Positions 1-12,610 of a stretch of DNA of 64,000 nt are shown here, piece after piece (position 1 is the stretch's first letter; every line of letters begins with the position of its first letter). The notes under the pieces are model-generated. The model worked only from the letters and a program-made list of their open reading frames with translations, did not search any database and had not been told where the DNA came from. The stretch is from Istiophorus platypterus (taxonomy: Eukaryota; Chordata; Actinopteri; Istiophoriformes; Istiophoridae). The DNA lies in the NCBI GenBank assembly GCA_016859345.1, contig CM029121.1:986829-1050828 (forward strand). The letters are read 5' to 3'. Position numbers and translations under genes: made by a program.

Positions 1-103
1 AACATGTGGACTGGAGGAGCCAGGGGGCAAACCACCACCTTTTGGTAGGTGGGCGACCACCCTACCACCTGAACCACACCTGCCACAGCCGCTTCAATCC
101 ATT
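1..103 (+). repeat. 3' end of a dispersed teleost repeat (family A)
   Basis: Truncated by the window edge. It contains the signature GTGGACTGGAGGAGCCAGGG and the closing run of 'ccacc...gaaccaca...gcc' seen again at 37688-37780 and 56360-56442. Only the 3' end of the element is present. Confidence 0.7.
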
Positions 104-534
104 CTGTAATCCCTTCTATTCTTGTTTTATAACTAGGTGCAATAAGAGACTATCTGAGTTTTATGTCTCATTATTATATTTCGTTTCTGGTTCAAACATC
201 AATAGCCAATGATATTTAACATCATCCCTAAATTGATATTAGGATTATCGAGGGGTCTAACATCAGGTTATTTCCCTCATCTTTTTCTTCTTGTGTAAGC
301 ACACATGCACACACACAAATAAACATACAAACGATCAGTAATATGTTTTACTGACTGCACACACATAAGGTTAATTAATGTATTTTACAGTAGACACACT
401 GATACTCTATCAACAGTTAATACACATAAAAACAACTATGATGCATTCACAGTCACGCTGACAATAACACATTTAACAAACATGTTGGATTTGTACAAGA
501 CCAGTTGTGCAGTATAAATCTGGTATGATTTTTA
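104..534. other. Intergenic, no feature recognised
   Basis: AT-rich sequence with scattered CA-rich bits around 300-370. No coding potential or known element seen. Confidence 0.5.
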
Positions 535-720
535 GACTTTAGGGGTGAGGACTTCAAAGGGCTGTTTGAGGGTTAAGACTTAGTTTTACCCTGCAGGTTA
601 GAATTAGAATTAGGGTGAATTAGGTTGGGTTAGGTTTAGAGCCCAGGTTAGGGTTTTGGTGAGGCATTCAGTTGTGATAGCGAAGGTTAAGTTAAGGTAA
701 ATATATATATAGATCGATAG
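535..720 (+). repeat. Dispersed teleost repeat rich in degenerate TTAGGG-like units, left part
   Basis: The text 'gaggacttcaaagggctg' followed by 'ttgagggttaagactt' and a run of imperfect gttagg / aattaggg units is a pattern I recognise from many fish genomes. It resembles telomere repeats but is too degenerate to be a functional telomeric tract. A matching continuation ('aaggttagtggtaatgggcc...agggaatggg') appears at 1085-1120, after an intervening family A repeat. Confidence 0.6.
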
Positions 721-786
721 ATAGATACTTGTCCTTATATCTCAGTGGGGACTAAGACTTTTTAGGGTTTTTAAGGTTAAATTTTA

Positions 787-1050
787 AATGGTCTGCCCTT
801 ATATGGCGCTTTCTAGTTCTACCAACCACTCAAAGTACTTTACACTGCAGCCACTTTCAGCTACACACACATTCATACAGTGCTATTTGTTATATATGCA
901 GCTCTTCTATACCCACTTACAAACCAATGATACATCAAGAGAAATTTGGGGTTCAGTATCTTGCCCAAGGACACTTTGACATGGTGAAGGAGCTGGGAAG
1001 CGAACCCCTGAACTTTAAGTTGATGGAAGGTCCACCACCCGAGGTTAGGG
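787..1050 (+). repeat. Dispersed teleost repeat family A, copy 2
   Basis: It starts with a 'tatggcgctttctagt' head, then 'accactcaaagtactttacact', a CA-rich middle and the diagnostic 'ggggttcagtatcttgccca'. The same blocks in the same order recur at 37508-37780 and 56145-56442. It appears to lie inside the TTAGGG-like repeat, which resumes at about 1085. It is non-coding and its class (SINE-like or non-autonomous DNA element) cannot be settled here. Confidence 0.7.
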
Positions 1051-1291
1051 ATAGGCAAGGACAAGGATAGGATTTATTTGTTATGATTAAGGTTAGTGGT
1101 AATGGGCCAGGGAATGGGAGAATGTGAGAGAGTGAGAAGAGAGTGTGTGTGTGTGTGTACAGAGGAGGCAATGGCCCTAAGTGAGCCTGTGATGCAGCTC
1201 CATTTCCTCTGGGATTAAGTGTTAAAGTCAGGGTGGTCCCAGTCTGGAAGTGATAATCCTGCTGCTGTGTACAAGACCTCCTGCCAGTGTT

Positions 1292-1293
<2 letters not shown>

Positions 1294-1377
<84 letters not shown>
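1294..1377. repeat. Compound (CA)n-(TA)n-(CA)n microsatellite
   Basis: About 32 bp of CA, then about 42 bp of TA, then a short CA run. Apparent reading frames here are products of the repeat. Confidence 0.98.
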
Positions 1378-1379
1378 AG

Positions 1380-3060
1380 CCTCATGAGACTGTGTGTATT
1401 TATTTACAGTTCATAAAAGCAAAGCTGCAGAGATGTTGAAGAGTTTCAATGAGAGCAGTAATTTACCAACCAGCCGTCTCATGAATAAAGCTTAGAATGA
1501 CGCCATCATTTGCAGGATTGGATATGATTTCCTTTGGTTTTTCAGTTTTTAGCGAATGTTGCTTTGACTTCAATACACTCATGTTAAACATAAAGTAAAT
1601 ATTTGTTTCTGTGTGTTATACTACTGTAAGAGTGAGAAATGAACAATAATCTCATTGTTTGGGTTGAACATCCAACAGGCCGAGAAAAGGACCACAGTTT
1701 TGCAGAGGGCTTGTAAATCAACTAGTGGGGATGAATGGTACAGAGGGCTGAACATGGTGTAAATAGAATTTCTTCAAATAGAAATCTCAAACTTAAGAAA
1801 CATGACTGTGCCTATTGTGAGCACTGATGCTGACTGATATGACTTTTTGATGATTATAAACATGCAAACTAAGTCACCTTGAAGTTACAGCTATAATGGA
1901 AGTGAAATGGGTCTTATAAATTCAAACACAGTATTTAGCTTAAATGCAATATGTTACATAACTCATGAACTGCAAGTCATCCTTATTCACAGTTTTATAC
2001 TTAGAATTTTGAAAATTTAACAGAGTTTTATGTTTTTCAGGTCTCATGGATATATACTGGGACCTCATATTTTTAATGCATTATTTACATAACTCATAAT
2101 AACTCATAGTAAGGATATTATCATAACCATCTTATTTACAGCTAATCCATGTGCAGTACTGAGCATTTTGAAATATTAAAGGAGGTTGTACTATATAAAA
2201 TGGCTGAGATAAAGCCAAAATAAATTTTTGTACAACTTAATAATTCAAAAAGGATGCCAATATTAGAAGAGCAATAGCACTCATCTATCTAAGAATTTTT
2301 TTTTTGTTTTTTTAATTTATTTTCTGTTTGTTTAATCAATGCTTTTTCCATCCTGGGGTTCAAAAGCCTAAGGGCAGGAAAGACGGAAATTATTAATAAT
2401 AGGTTAAGGGGAAAAAAATTGCATTTGAACTTTTAAGGATGCATAAATAGCAATGTGACCTAATCAGTCTACACACAAGAGAATGAAACACTGCAAGTAA
2501 TACATATTTGAAGCTATGTAAATGACTAAAATACTCAAGCTATACAAAAACTATTATATAGCTATTGTTGAATTAATCAAATCATTTTGGTGGCTTTTAC
2601 TCTTAATATTTTGTATCATTTCCATCACCCTTCTTATGTTCAATAGTAGTCATATTATTAGGTTGCAATCTTTTTAAATACATTGATTTATTATGATGTG
2701 ATTTTATTTATTTTTTTAGATTTCTATTGGCTACTTTGGCTATTTTGAACATGAAGGTATAAAAGTACTGCAAGGTACTTTACATGTAGCCTGACCGGTT
2801 AGTTGAAGTACATATTTTGATTGCTCTTGTTTATTTCCCTGAGTCTGTACTTAGACAGGAAAGTTTAGATCCTTAGACTCATTGAGGTTTAAGTCATTTG
2901 TATTAATTCTTCTACCAGGGCAACTCTGACCTCCTGAAATCCATGTAGAACTATAACTTAACAGACATGCTGAAAATGTTGGTGTCTTTCCATTTAAAAA
3001 AGAAAAGCCCAAATTATCTCTGAAATAAGTTAAAACTAAAAGTAATAAGCATCCACTTTT
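1380..3060. other. AT-rich intergenic DNA
   Basis: No gene, RNA or element recognised. T- and A-rich runs occur around 2290-2330 and 2700-2720. Confidence 0.5.
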
Positions 3061-3189
3061 CTCTATTCCTTACCCTAAATCTAATATTTCGTAGCACATC
3101 CTCTGCAATAAAGCCTTTTTTGTAGCTTTTATTGAGACAAAGCTATGATTGGAGGCTAAGACAGAGCTCTCTGATTCTGGGTAGTATGT

Positions 3190-3324
3190 TTCACTACAGA
3201 ATGCAGTCATTGTGCCCTGCACAGATTCAAGGCTCTCTTTGCCAAGCGCAGCAAAGACACCCCATAACATAAATGAACCTGTTGTTAATGTGCACAAACT
3301 GAATTCAGTCTGATAAATAGACAT
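3190..3324 (-). mobile_element. Tc1-like transposase remnant (catalytic-domain piece)
   Basis: On the minus strand the translation reads TGSFMLWGVFAALGKESLES followed by a GTM. This resembles the G-S-x-M-x-W-G-x-F-A-A-x-G block of Tc1 transposases. The rest of the domain is not intact and no terminal repeats were found. It lies at the 3' end of the mosaic that runs to 5290. Confidence 0.5.
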
Positions 3325-3339
3325 AAACTAGCTTAGAGT

Positions 3340-4044
3340 GGTGCCTTTAATGCTATTTAAATGCCCCAGTCTCTGCAGTGAGATGTGTTGGTTGATAGTC
3401 TCAAAAGCAGCACTAAGGTATAATCAGACAAGTGCTGAGACAAGTCCTTTTTCTGATGAAGTTAGAAGATCATTAGTAACCTTCACCAGTGCTGTCTCAG
3501 TGCTATGATGCCTCTAAATCCTGAATGAAAAGCCTCAAATAAAATATTATGTAAAAAGTTGCACAACTGGTTGGTAACAGCTTTATCAAGGATCTTAGAG
3601 AGGAAGGGAAGGTTAGGTATGGGTCTATAATTGGCTAAAACATCTGGATCAGGAGAACACATTTTTAAGAAGAGATTTAATCCCAGCTATTTTAAATCAC
3701 TGTAGTACACAGCCTGTTAATAAAGACTTATTGATTAAATCTAATGGAGAGCTGCTAACTAAGAGAAGAACTTCCTTAAACAGCCTGGTTGGGATGAGGT
3801 CTAAGAGACAGGTTGATATTTTAGATGAAGAAATCGCTGAAGTTAGTTTGTGAAGGGCAATGGAAGGGTAACTACATAGGTATATATCAGGTTTTACAGC
3901 TGTTTCTGAGGTTCCTGTTTTTGAGGACAAATCAGCACCTGTTGATGGCAAGAGGAGGTGAATAATGACTCTAATAGTTAGAAGTTTATCATTAAGGAAG
4001 TTCATGAAGTCGTCACTACTGACAACATGTTTCTCTTGTGGCAA
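3340..4044 (-). mobile_element. L2-like LINE reverse-transcriptase fragment
   Basis: On the minus strand a frame from 4044 to 3697 encodes the region just upstream of the RT core (SSDDFMNFLNDK, then HKLTSAISSSKISTCLLDLI and LPTRLFKE-like text). After a frame break this continues into the RT motif YRPI-NLPFLSKILDKAV at about 3630-3570. This order matches fish L2/CR1-group LINEs. It is broken by stops and frame shifts and cannot be active. Confidence 0.75.
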
Positions 4045-4391
4045 TATTCAGGGAAGTTGGTTATAGTCTCAATGATCTTAAACTTCTTCCGAATTTTAGA
4101 AACTGCAGTCCCAGGAACATCAAAATGCCTAGAGAAGGTCTGGTAGCCTTTACCCAGACCATGTTTGAGATTTATTTTCTTCCTTAGCTCTTCAGACAGT
4201 TCTCTTTTTTCTCAAATATACTATGTTTATGTAAAAAGTCACACAACTGGTTGGCGACAGCTTTATCAAGGATCTTAGAGAGAAAGGGAAGATTAGATAT
4301 GGGTCTATAATGGGCTAAAACATCTGGATCAGAAGAACACATTTTTAAGAAGAGATTCAATCCCAGCGATTTTAAATCACTGTAGTACACA
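3536..4391. repeat. 856-bp tandem duplication, copy 1
   Basis: Starts at 'caaataaaatattatg' and repeats at an offset of exactly 856 bp. It contains an L2-like LINE fragment, a Tc1-like N-terminal fragment and a second partial RT segment. The 115-codon and 68-codon frames within it are identical to those in copy 2, so the duplication is very recent or an assembly artefact. Confidence 0.9.
4060..4205 (-). mobile_element. Tc1-like transposase N-terminal remnant
   Basis: The minus-strand translation gives ELSEELRKKI, then LKHGLGKGYQTFSRHFDVPG and TAVSKIRKKFK. This matches the helix-turn-helix DNA-binding region of Tc1 transposases (GxGYxxISxxxxVPxxTVxxIIxKFK). It is joined directly to L2-like sequence on both sides. 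A second copy lies at 4916-5061. Confidence 0.65.
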
Positions 4392-5247
4392 CAAATAAAA
4401 TATTATGTAAAAAGTTGCACAACTGGTTGGTAACAGCTTTATCAAGGATCTTAGAGAGGAAGGGAAGGTTAGGTATGGGTCTATAATTGGCTAAAACATC
4501 TGGATCAGGAGAACACATTTTTAAGAAGAGATTTAATCCCAGCTATTTTAAATCACTGTAGTACACAGCCTGTTAATAAAGACTTATTGATTAAATCTAA
4601 TGGAGAGCTGCTAACTAAGAGAAGAACTTCCTTAAACAGCCTGGTTGGGATGAGGTCTAAGAGACAGGTTGATATTTTAGATGAAGAAATCGCTGAAGTT
4701 AGTTTGTGAAGGGCAATGGAAGGGTAACTACATAGGTATATATCAGGTTTTACAGCTGTTTCTGAGGTTCCTGTTTTTGAGGACAAATCAGCACCTGTTG
4801 ATGGCAAGAGGAGGTGAATAATGACTCTAATAGTTAGAAGTTTATCATTAAGGAAGTTCATGAAGTCGTCACTACTGACAACATGTTTCTCTTGTGGCAA
4901 TATTCAGGGAAGTTGGTTATAGTCTCAATGATCTTAAACTTCTTCCGAATTTTAGAAACTGCAGTCCCAGGAACATCAAAATGCCTAGAGAAGGTCTGGT
5001 AGCCTTTACCCAGACCATGTTTGAGATTTATTTTCTTCCTTAGCTCTTCAGACAGTTCTCTTTTTTCTCAAATATACTATGTTTATGTAAAAAGTCACAC
5101 AACTGGTTGGCGACAGCTTTATCAAGGATCTTAGAGAGAAAGGGAAGATTAGATATGGGTCTATAATGGGCTAAAACATCTGGATCAGAAGAACACATTT
5201 TTAAGAAGAGATTCAATCCCAGCGATTTTAAATCACTGTAGTACACA
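4392..5247. repeat. 856-bp tandem duplication, copy 2
   Basis: Repeats 3536-4391 with no difference in the parts I compared. The RT segment with YRPISNLPFLSKILDKAV (minus, about 5246-5096) is present, as is a second Tc1-like N-terminal fragment. Beyond 5247 the text 'agcctgttaataaa' followed by 'agacagttctctttttt' again joins L2 and Tc1 pieces. Confidence 0.9.
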
Positions 5248-5289
5248 GCCTGTTAATAAAAGACAGTTCTCTTTTTTTCCTTTCTATTT

Positions 5290-6840
5290 TCTATATTCAA
5301 TGTGGTACCCACAACAATATGAATGCCAAATGTCACACTGAGCATTTTTCTGCATTTAAATAAGCTGAATCACTTATTATAAGATTGGACACAACTGTTG
5401 TACTAATTTAAAACAATAGTCTACTTTGACTTCTTCACCACTTCACCACTTTTAAAGTAATACCAATCATTTTGTTCAGGCCACTTTAGAAGATCTTTGT
5501 GGAATTAGCAGGAATACATCTCTTTTCACAGCTCTTTTGTTTTATTCTATGGAAAACCAGAGGCATGAAGATATGCATGACAAAAGAGCCTACAATTTCA
5601 ACACAATGCACAAGCCAATGGATCTGTGTTTGGTATGTTTTTCCACTCCTTTATTCAAGTTTTTCTTTCAAATTTTCTTCCTGTTAGTATATTAGGTGTA
5701 TTTAATACCATTTTACCTGGACTGTACTAGCATGTCTTGCTATGAACCATTTATTCATTATTATTTCATGAACCTAGGAGAAACTATACTGTAAAGTGCA
5801 ATGCATTTAAATTTAACACATGATCTACAGCTTCAGAAACAACCAGTTTTGCTAACACGGTGTAAACACAAACCGAATATCACAAAATCGAATGTATTGC
5901 AGTTCTGTTGTACCTAACTTCATCAGATCTGACAGGTGCTCATGTTGGTGTACTGTCTATATGCACGTGTGTACTGTAGTCTCACTGTATGTATGAATGT
6001 GTTTTTGTCCAGATTGTACACAGCATCAGTCCTGGTTTGGAGTACATTTTGGGCACATGATGATGTATAGACCTCTTTGCCAGGAAACCTAACTTGATTA
6101 GCAGTTAATGTGGCCTGCACCAAACCCATCAATCTTCATCAAAGCCCCACCCTCCCCCGTGCTGAGTGTATATGTAGTCAAGAGAAGCTGGCTTATGTAG
6201 AGAGTGAAAAAATATAATAAACACTTGGGTTACGAACTCCTTTGAACCAGCAGGCTTTAAACCATGTGATTTAGTGCTGACCTGGGACTTGATTGCACAT
6301 CAAACAGAGGTGATGACACTTTCCAGAGTTGCAACTACATTTCGCTCTCTCTCTCTGACTGTAGAGACTTTAGCTCTGTCTAAACAAGAGTCATGATGAT
6401 GGCTAATCTACACTTATCCCCATTACTCCAAAAACAGACTGTACAGGAGTTTCACTTACACTGTCTTCCATCTTGAAACTACTTAAAAGTGACAGAAACA
6501 TTGTAACAAGGATTTTTGGCCTTGTCAAGAGTTAAACCACTAATGAAAAACTTCTCCTACTCCTAGAAAATCTCGAAAAAGGCAAAGTTCAACAGTACTA
6601 ATAAGGCATTCATGTTATAAAGTAATCTACCAGAAATATGGATTATTTCAATGGCCACCACAGCATCTTGCAAGATGACACAATGTTTGGAGCAACTTTT
6701 TTGCCAGACGCTGCATGTATTTGTTTCTTATCTTTTCTTCTCTTTTCTTTTCTTTTCACCCCTGATGCATCAGCAGATTGGTCTCATTCAAAAGAATCCA
6801 GAAGCTGCATTCTTTCATGGTGGGTTTAAGTTGTCCTGAA
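5290..6840. other. Intergenic DNA, nothing recognised
   Basis: AT-rich. Short open frames here (for example 6638-6839) have no recognisable protein content. Confidence 0.5.
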
Positions 6841-6844
6841 CTCA

Positions 6845-7045
6845 GCCTATGAGATTACAGCTATGCTAGTGGCTCCACCAGGCTGTAGACACTGTGGTGC
6901 TTTGATCTAAATGCTAACGTCAGCAAGCTAACATGCTTGCAGAGATTATGCTAACATGCTAATGTTAAGCAAGTTCAATGTTGACCACGTTCACCATCTA
7001 AGTTTAATGCTTTAGCATACTAACATTTGACAGTTAAGCACAAAG
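6845..7045 (+). repeat. Dispersed teleost repeat with 'gctaacatgctaa' units
   Basis: Repeated 'gctaac...catgctaa' words, then 'accatgttcaccat'-like and 'aagcacaaagtgctgctgag' text. This is a widespread fish repeat that I recognise by pattern. It is non-coding. Confidence 0.6.
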
Positions 7046-8079
7046 TGCTGCTGAGGCTGGTGTTTGGATAAATATGAGTTTAGCTCAAATTTGCATCTCA
7101 ATTGCATCATGTTGGGTCAGATCCATGTCACATCTATTCCTACCACAAACAAAACGTTCCACAGTTTGTTTGTGACCGAGACCATTTCCTCTCAGTGGGT
7201 CTCGGTGTGGTTGCTTTGGTCCACACCCTGGTATGATTGCTTGGTTCAGATCAAAAGAATCCTACCAAAGGGGAAAATGAACTACAGTCCAAATCAACCG
7301 GACTTAAATAATGCAGGTTCATAAACATCGATAGGAAATAGCAGGGAGAAGACAATAAAGCGGTAGAGAACAAAGAGGGATGCGCAAAAAAGCATAACAC
7401 AGAACACAATCAGTAATAGAGTAGGAGTACTGTGCTAAAAGGGATGAAAAATCTTTAAAAAACAATTCTCACTTATGTTTGATCAGTTAACATGAAGATG
7501 AATCTGTTAACATGGGCTCTCAGTAGATGTTATGACTTCATCCATAGCACTTTTAGGACTTCTCACCTGTGTTGGCTTAAAGTTTAACGTGAAATTTCAT
7601 TCTCAACCTTGGAAACAGTAGTTTTGACAAAACAGTTTCTTTAAACCCACTTACTAGCATTTTCCGCGGCTATCATTGTAAAAAATAATGAACAAATAAA
7701 CTTAGTTAATAAACTTAAGACATTTAGACATAGCCATTTCTATTTGTGTTTAATCTTTTTTTGTGTTTTACCTATTTTTTATCTATATTTCAGTTTGATG
7801 AGCAAAATAGAGTTAGTTGTGTAATAAAATCATTCAACTTATACCTCTTTTAATCAAATTTTGGAAATACTTTTAACATCAGTCATTAAAGGTGTTGAAT
7901 GTGTCTTTGTCCCACATGAGTTTTCCTAGAGCCAGTCAGTCAGGAGACTAATTTTAGTTCAAAGTAACAATCTACAACATTTTCGTATACATACTTGTCC
8001 ATTTTGTCTCCTCTCTATGACTGATTAGTACAACAGAACAGTGATTCAACTTGATGAAAGCTTTTGCATTTGATGTCCT

Positions 8080-8080
<1 letters not shown>
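7046..8080. other. Intergenic DNA with one copy of a short dispersed motif
   Basis: A degenerate copy of the 'cattcttgaccttggaaa' motif lies at about 7592-7640 (see findings). Otherwise unremarkable. Confidence 0.45.

Positions 8081-8081
<1 letters not shown>

Positions 8082-8156
<75 letters not shown>
8082..8156. repeat. (AC)n microsatellite
   Basis: About 75 bp of uninterrupted AC dinucleotides. It produces spurious poly-Thr-His and poly-Cys-Val frames on the two strands. Confidence 0.99.
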
Positions 8157-8158
<2 letters not shown>

Positions 8159-8159
8159 C

Positions 8160-11100
8160 TGGTGGGTCTTTCCTGGGAAAAATCCTCTGTCAAACAGGAA
8201 GTGATGCGTTTTCGGTTTCTGGTTTGTTTGGATTCAATAGAGGAGGGACTTTGAGGTTTGATCAGTGATGTGTACAATGACTAAAGTTGATGAGTGTAAT
8301 TTCAAGTTCATTCTTGACCTTTGAAATAGCGTGACAGAAGAATTGTCACCACTTTCTAATAAGATGCTGTTTATAAAAGGTTCATAATTTGTAACTAATG
8401 TCTTTATCAATGGTTAATATATTTGTTTTCTATAGTTTTGATGCACTGTTAGATACAAAAGCACAGTTGGAGAAAACTCTCCATGCAATTTTCAAAATCC
8501 CAGGCTGGTGTCTAAAAAGACAAAACTGCATTAAAATAAAACTCCTCACTCAAACAGCAGAAAGAGAGGCAACTGTTTTTTAACCCTGTGCATCAAACCA
8601 TAACTTCAGACCTTCTGTCATTTAGTGGTGATAAACAGGCTGAAAACAAAATAAACTGTTTTAGGCAGTCTGTTTACTGCCACATATCTTGCCTGTGATT
8701 GGCATCAGGTCATAGATATATGAACATAATCTACTGCAACATTCGTTCTTCCTATGTGTGGCAAATACAGCCTTATTTTGACTAAATTGATGTCATTGGA
8801 GGCAAAGTCCATATTTGATAAAGAAAAACCCCTGATATTCTTACACTCTTAGATTGCTGCACTGCAGCAACAGCAGATTACAAACCTGACATATCTATTC
8901 ACATGTGACTTTATGCAGATTATGGAGTTAAACGTTTTGTACCTTCGCATATTTTCACAGAGGTACTGAGTCAACAAAAGAGAAAAAGACAGTTCCTTCA
9001 CTTATTCATTCATTCGCTGCCTGAACTGTAACTCGTCACCTTATTGCCTTTCCAGTCCCCTGAGTCTAGTCATCTGGTCACTCACTCCTTATTAGCTCCC
9101 AAGAGTCACTAGCCTGATTCTCTGGTGAGCCAAAGAATATGGAGAATGAACAACAGCAAACACTAATGGCAGAAGGCAGCAGATATATAAAAGCCCTCTT
9201 CTACTTTCACTCTCCTAGATATTCTATCGTTCCATTACAAGTGTATATGCTCACAATGGCGCAGGCCAATTGTGTATGCTATGGTGTAGACTCTTCATTG
9301 GTCTGACAAAGAAGTATAAACTGGCTTCTAGAAAGAAAGTCTCAGAAATTCATCAAATCAGCAGAGAAGAGCTGTAAATCATACACTAAAATTTTAAAAG
9401 CTGCTAATAAAATCTTTACTCATGATCATCTCATAAGCCTTATCTTACTACTGATTAGATTTTAAACTACAATTTTGGAATTTAAACTCAAGGGACTGTT
9501 AACATCAGGGCACAAACAAGAGTATATTGAAAAGAAAAAGTGGAACAGAAAAAGTAAAGTAACAAGCTCATCTTTCTTTAGGACTTTGAAGAAATAAGAA
9601 GTGCGTATAAGTGAGAATGATGATCTACAAGGAACTAAAGACTGTCAAAATTATGAAAGATATTTAAAATAAATACATTTAGGGAAAAGTAGCAGCTGAA
9701 GAAAAAGTCAAATGGAATTGAGAGATGCCCTAATAAACATGGTGATAAATTACATTTAAAAGTAACAGATGTGTATCTAAGTCTGATAAATAAACTTAGT
9801 ATAACTGCGAATTAGAGTTTTGTCCCTCCCTGTCTGGCTGTTTGACCAGAAGAAAACGCAACAAAATCACAAGTGTCCCTGCTGGATGGTCCAGACTGGG
9901 TCTAATGCAAAATGCATGTTAAAGATCTCCAACCACAGCCCATCAGCAATTTGTTTTCGCAAATAACGAATAAAACAGAGAGGATATCCCTTTTGTCTGA
10001 AGTCCTTTCTCATGAGGATCTTTTACAATTCAAACACTCACAGTGACCATCAGATAACTAACATTCAATAAGTCACTTTGCTTTTGAAGACTTTGGAGAT
10101 CACTGGAGGATGAATAACCAGCGAAGCTAATTACTGTGAGTTGTGTGTTAATTGCAACCCCAATCCCAAACTGACAAAGTGCCAAATGTTGAGTTAAACC
10201 AATACCTCTCACTTCTTTTCTTTCCACTCTTCTTTCACCCAGTCTTCCCTTCTTTCCCCTCTGAGGTTTTAATCATGTTTTATTTACACATCTGACCAAA
10301 AGAATCCTATACACAGGAAATGCTTGTGATTGTGAGTTCCTCTCCTCAAATGTGGGGAGGTTTATTTATTTCAACAAACATTCCTGATTTGCACAGCGCC
10401 TGCCTCTCAGGGCTCTTTCAGACAGGCATGTGTCTAAGCTATAGGCCTATATTTAGACATGACTGCTCACTATTTGTAATGATGCTGTCAGCAGTGCTCT
10501 CTGATTTCATGCTGGTGTCATGGTGGTGTTGGAGCTCAGAAAAGCTAATTTAGGACTTTCAATGCCATCAGATCTGACTGGATATGTAAACTAGGATTAA
10601 AAAAGAAGACTACATAATTGCAGTCATTTACAGTGACAAACCTTTCAAGGTGTTTTATGATAAATAGTCCGGAGCATTTATTTGGGCAACCAGAGGGCAA
10701 GGACTTCTTCAAATGTCACTGACTTATACTGTGACAGCTCATTCTTGACCTTGGAAATAATGGTCTAATTAAAAAAACAGAATTTCTTGGTATCTTTTTT
10801 CAGAGAACTGCATCTCGCAGCCTGCCTCATGGGTTAAGTTTGCTTGGTAGTGAATTCCTATGCATAACAACGTCTGCTGAGGAAGACCATAAGTCAAATT
10901 TATTGACTTTACTTGAAAAATCTGAAGGATGAAATCCTCTGTCCTCTGTGCATGCTGCTAGTTTCAACACGATCCAGGGTCAGTTTTACCATTATCAGAA
11001 GTATTTTATGTATATTTGTGTTCCACCTCACAAATGATGGATGCAATGCAATTAGACTGATCACATGTTTATTGTTGAATCAATTAATATTAAACTGATT

Positions 11101-12600
11101 ATTTATGGACCCAAATCTCATAATTAATATATCCACATGTGGTATCAGTTTTATATATATTTACATTTGCTTTACCCTAAGTAGTAATAATGGTTGGGGT
11201 ATTAGTACTATAAATGTTTGAATACAGTTAAGTCTCAAAATTTCAGAGGCTTTTCGAACACAAATGACTGAATGTTGTCACAAATCAAGCTATGAATAAT
11301 TTGAATAAATATTTTTTTTAAAAAAGGGAACCTCTGATGAATGATTTTTCTGTTTCAGGCTGAGTTTTCTGAGTAATCACCAGAGCATATCTGAAAACTG
11401 CAAAAAAAAAAGGTATAAACCTATTTTTTTCTATATCATAGACCATCATGTGATCTAAGAAATGGTTAACACCACAGAGCTGCTCATTAAGGAATAGGCT
11501 TAAAATAACACTTCAGTCAGTGCAATTTCAGACCCTCACAGTAGACTTATCATGTGGCAGAGCTTTTTTGTTGTGTTTTGTTCAGGGTTGTCCAGGTTGT
11601 ATTCAGTTTTGAGAGTCATGTTAATTCAATGTTTGCTGATATTGAAATTTTCAATAATCCTTGTACTTTTGTCCTGGATGATTCCTTATTATTAATCTGA
11701 GGTTGATGCAGCTGCTGCCAAGAAATCAATCTTAACATCCTGGATTACTTATGATATCTGTAATCACTTATCTGTAATAAGTCATCTTTTTTACCAATTA
11801 GGAAAAACTCATCAAATCTGAGTTTACCTAATGAACCTCAGTGTTCACAAACTTAGTATTGCAAAAGATCTGAAAAGCAAGTACACAGACATACAAGTTA
11901 TCAGTCTCTTTCTCAACTTTTGATCACAAACAGCATTATGTTTAGGTGACATTTTATTCAAACAGAAACAGACCCGAGTCTTCCAACTGTGTTTCTAGTT
12001 ATGGTTTTGACACCTAATTTTAAATAAACATGAACAAGAAATTTGGAGCAGAGTGGAATGTAAAATAGCTTTGGTTACATTATTAAGTACTAAACTTCAT
12101 TTTCTTTTTCATATTATACAATATCTCCAGAATTCAAGGACACTATATAGGTAAACCGGGCCAATTCATTACAATCAAGATTCTTCCTTGAATTAATACA
12201 ATAAAACATATATTCTCTAAAGAGTTTTCGTCATCATGAATGAAGAGAAAAACACTGTATACATGAGCTTTCCCTCAATATTAACATGACACTGACACAA
12301 AACTATTACATACTTTTAGCTTTGTGTTGTGTCGAGCATTTAACCGTGCAGCCAGAGGCTTTAAGGAGCATCAGTTTTGGGAAAAAATGGTGGAAATAAC
12401 CACAATCCTCCTGCCCAAAATGAATCTAAGCGCATCGTGCTGCTCTCTGTCGGTGTCTGATCAGTGCTGTAGAGGATGAAGGTGGCTGGGGTTCTGGAGA
12501 AAGAGGAAGAGTAGACCTAAAGCTGTCTCAAAGCAACTTATCGTGTTAAGTTAGTTAGACTTCCCACTTTTAGGCGTAAAATATATTAAAGTCTAGATTC
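8160..12600. other. Intergenic DNA 3' of foxl1
   Basis: No coding exons recognised. It holds two copies of the short dispersed motif (8302 and 10734) and a consensus TATA box at 9184-9193. From about 11950 to 12600 it probably includes foxl1 3' untranslated sequence: a minus-strand AATAAA reads through 11952-11958. Confidence 0.45.
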
Positions 12601-12610
12601 ATAATTGTAC

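Noticed and set aside
535..700. Internal telomeric array
   Set aside because: Units are too degenerate and too few; they are part of a dispersed repeat.
953..1416. Open frames on both strands across the CA/TA microsatellite
   Set aside because: Poly-(Tyr-Ile), poly-(Cys-Val) and poly-(Thr-His) are translations of the dinucleotide repeat.
7972..8277. 101-codon minus and 67-codon plus frames over 8082-8156
   Set aside because: Formed by the (AC)n microsatellite; no coding content beside it.
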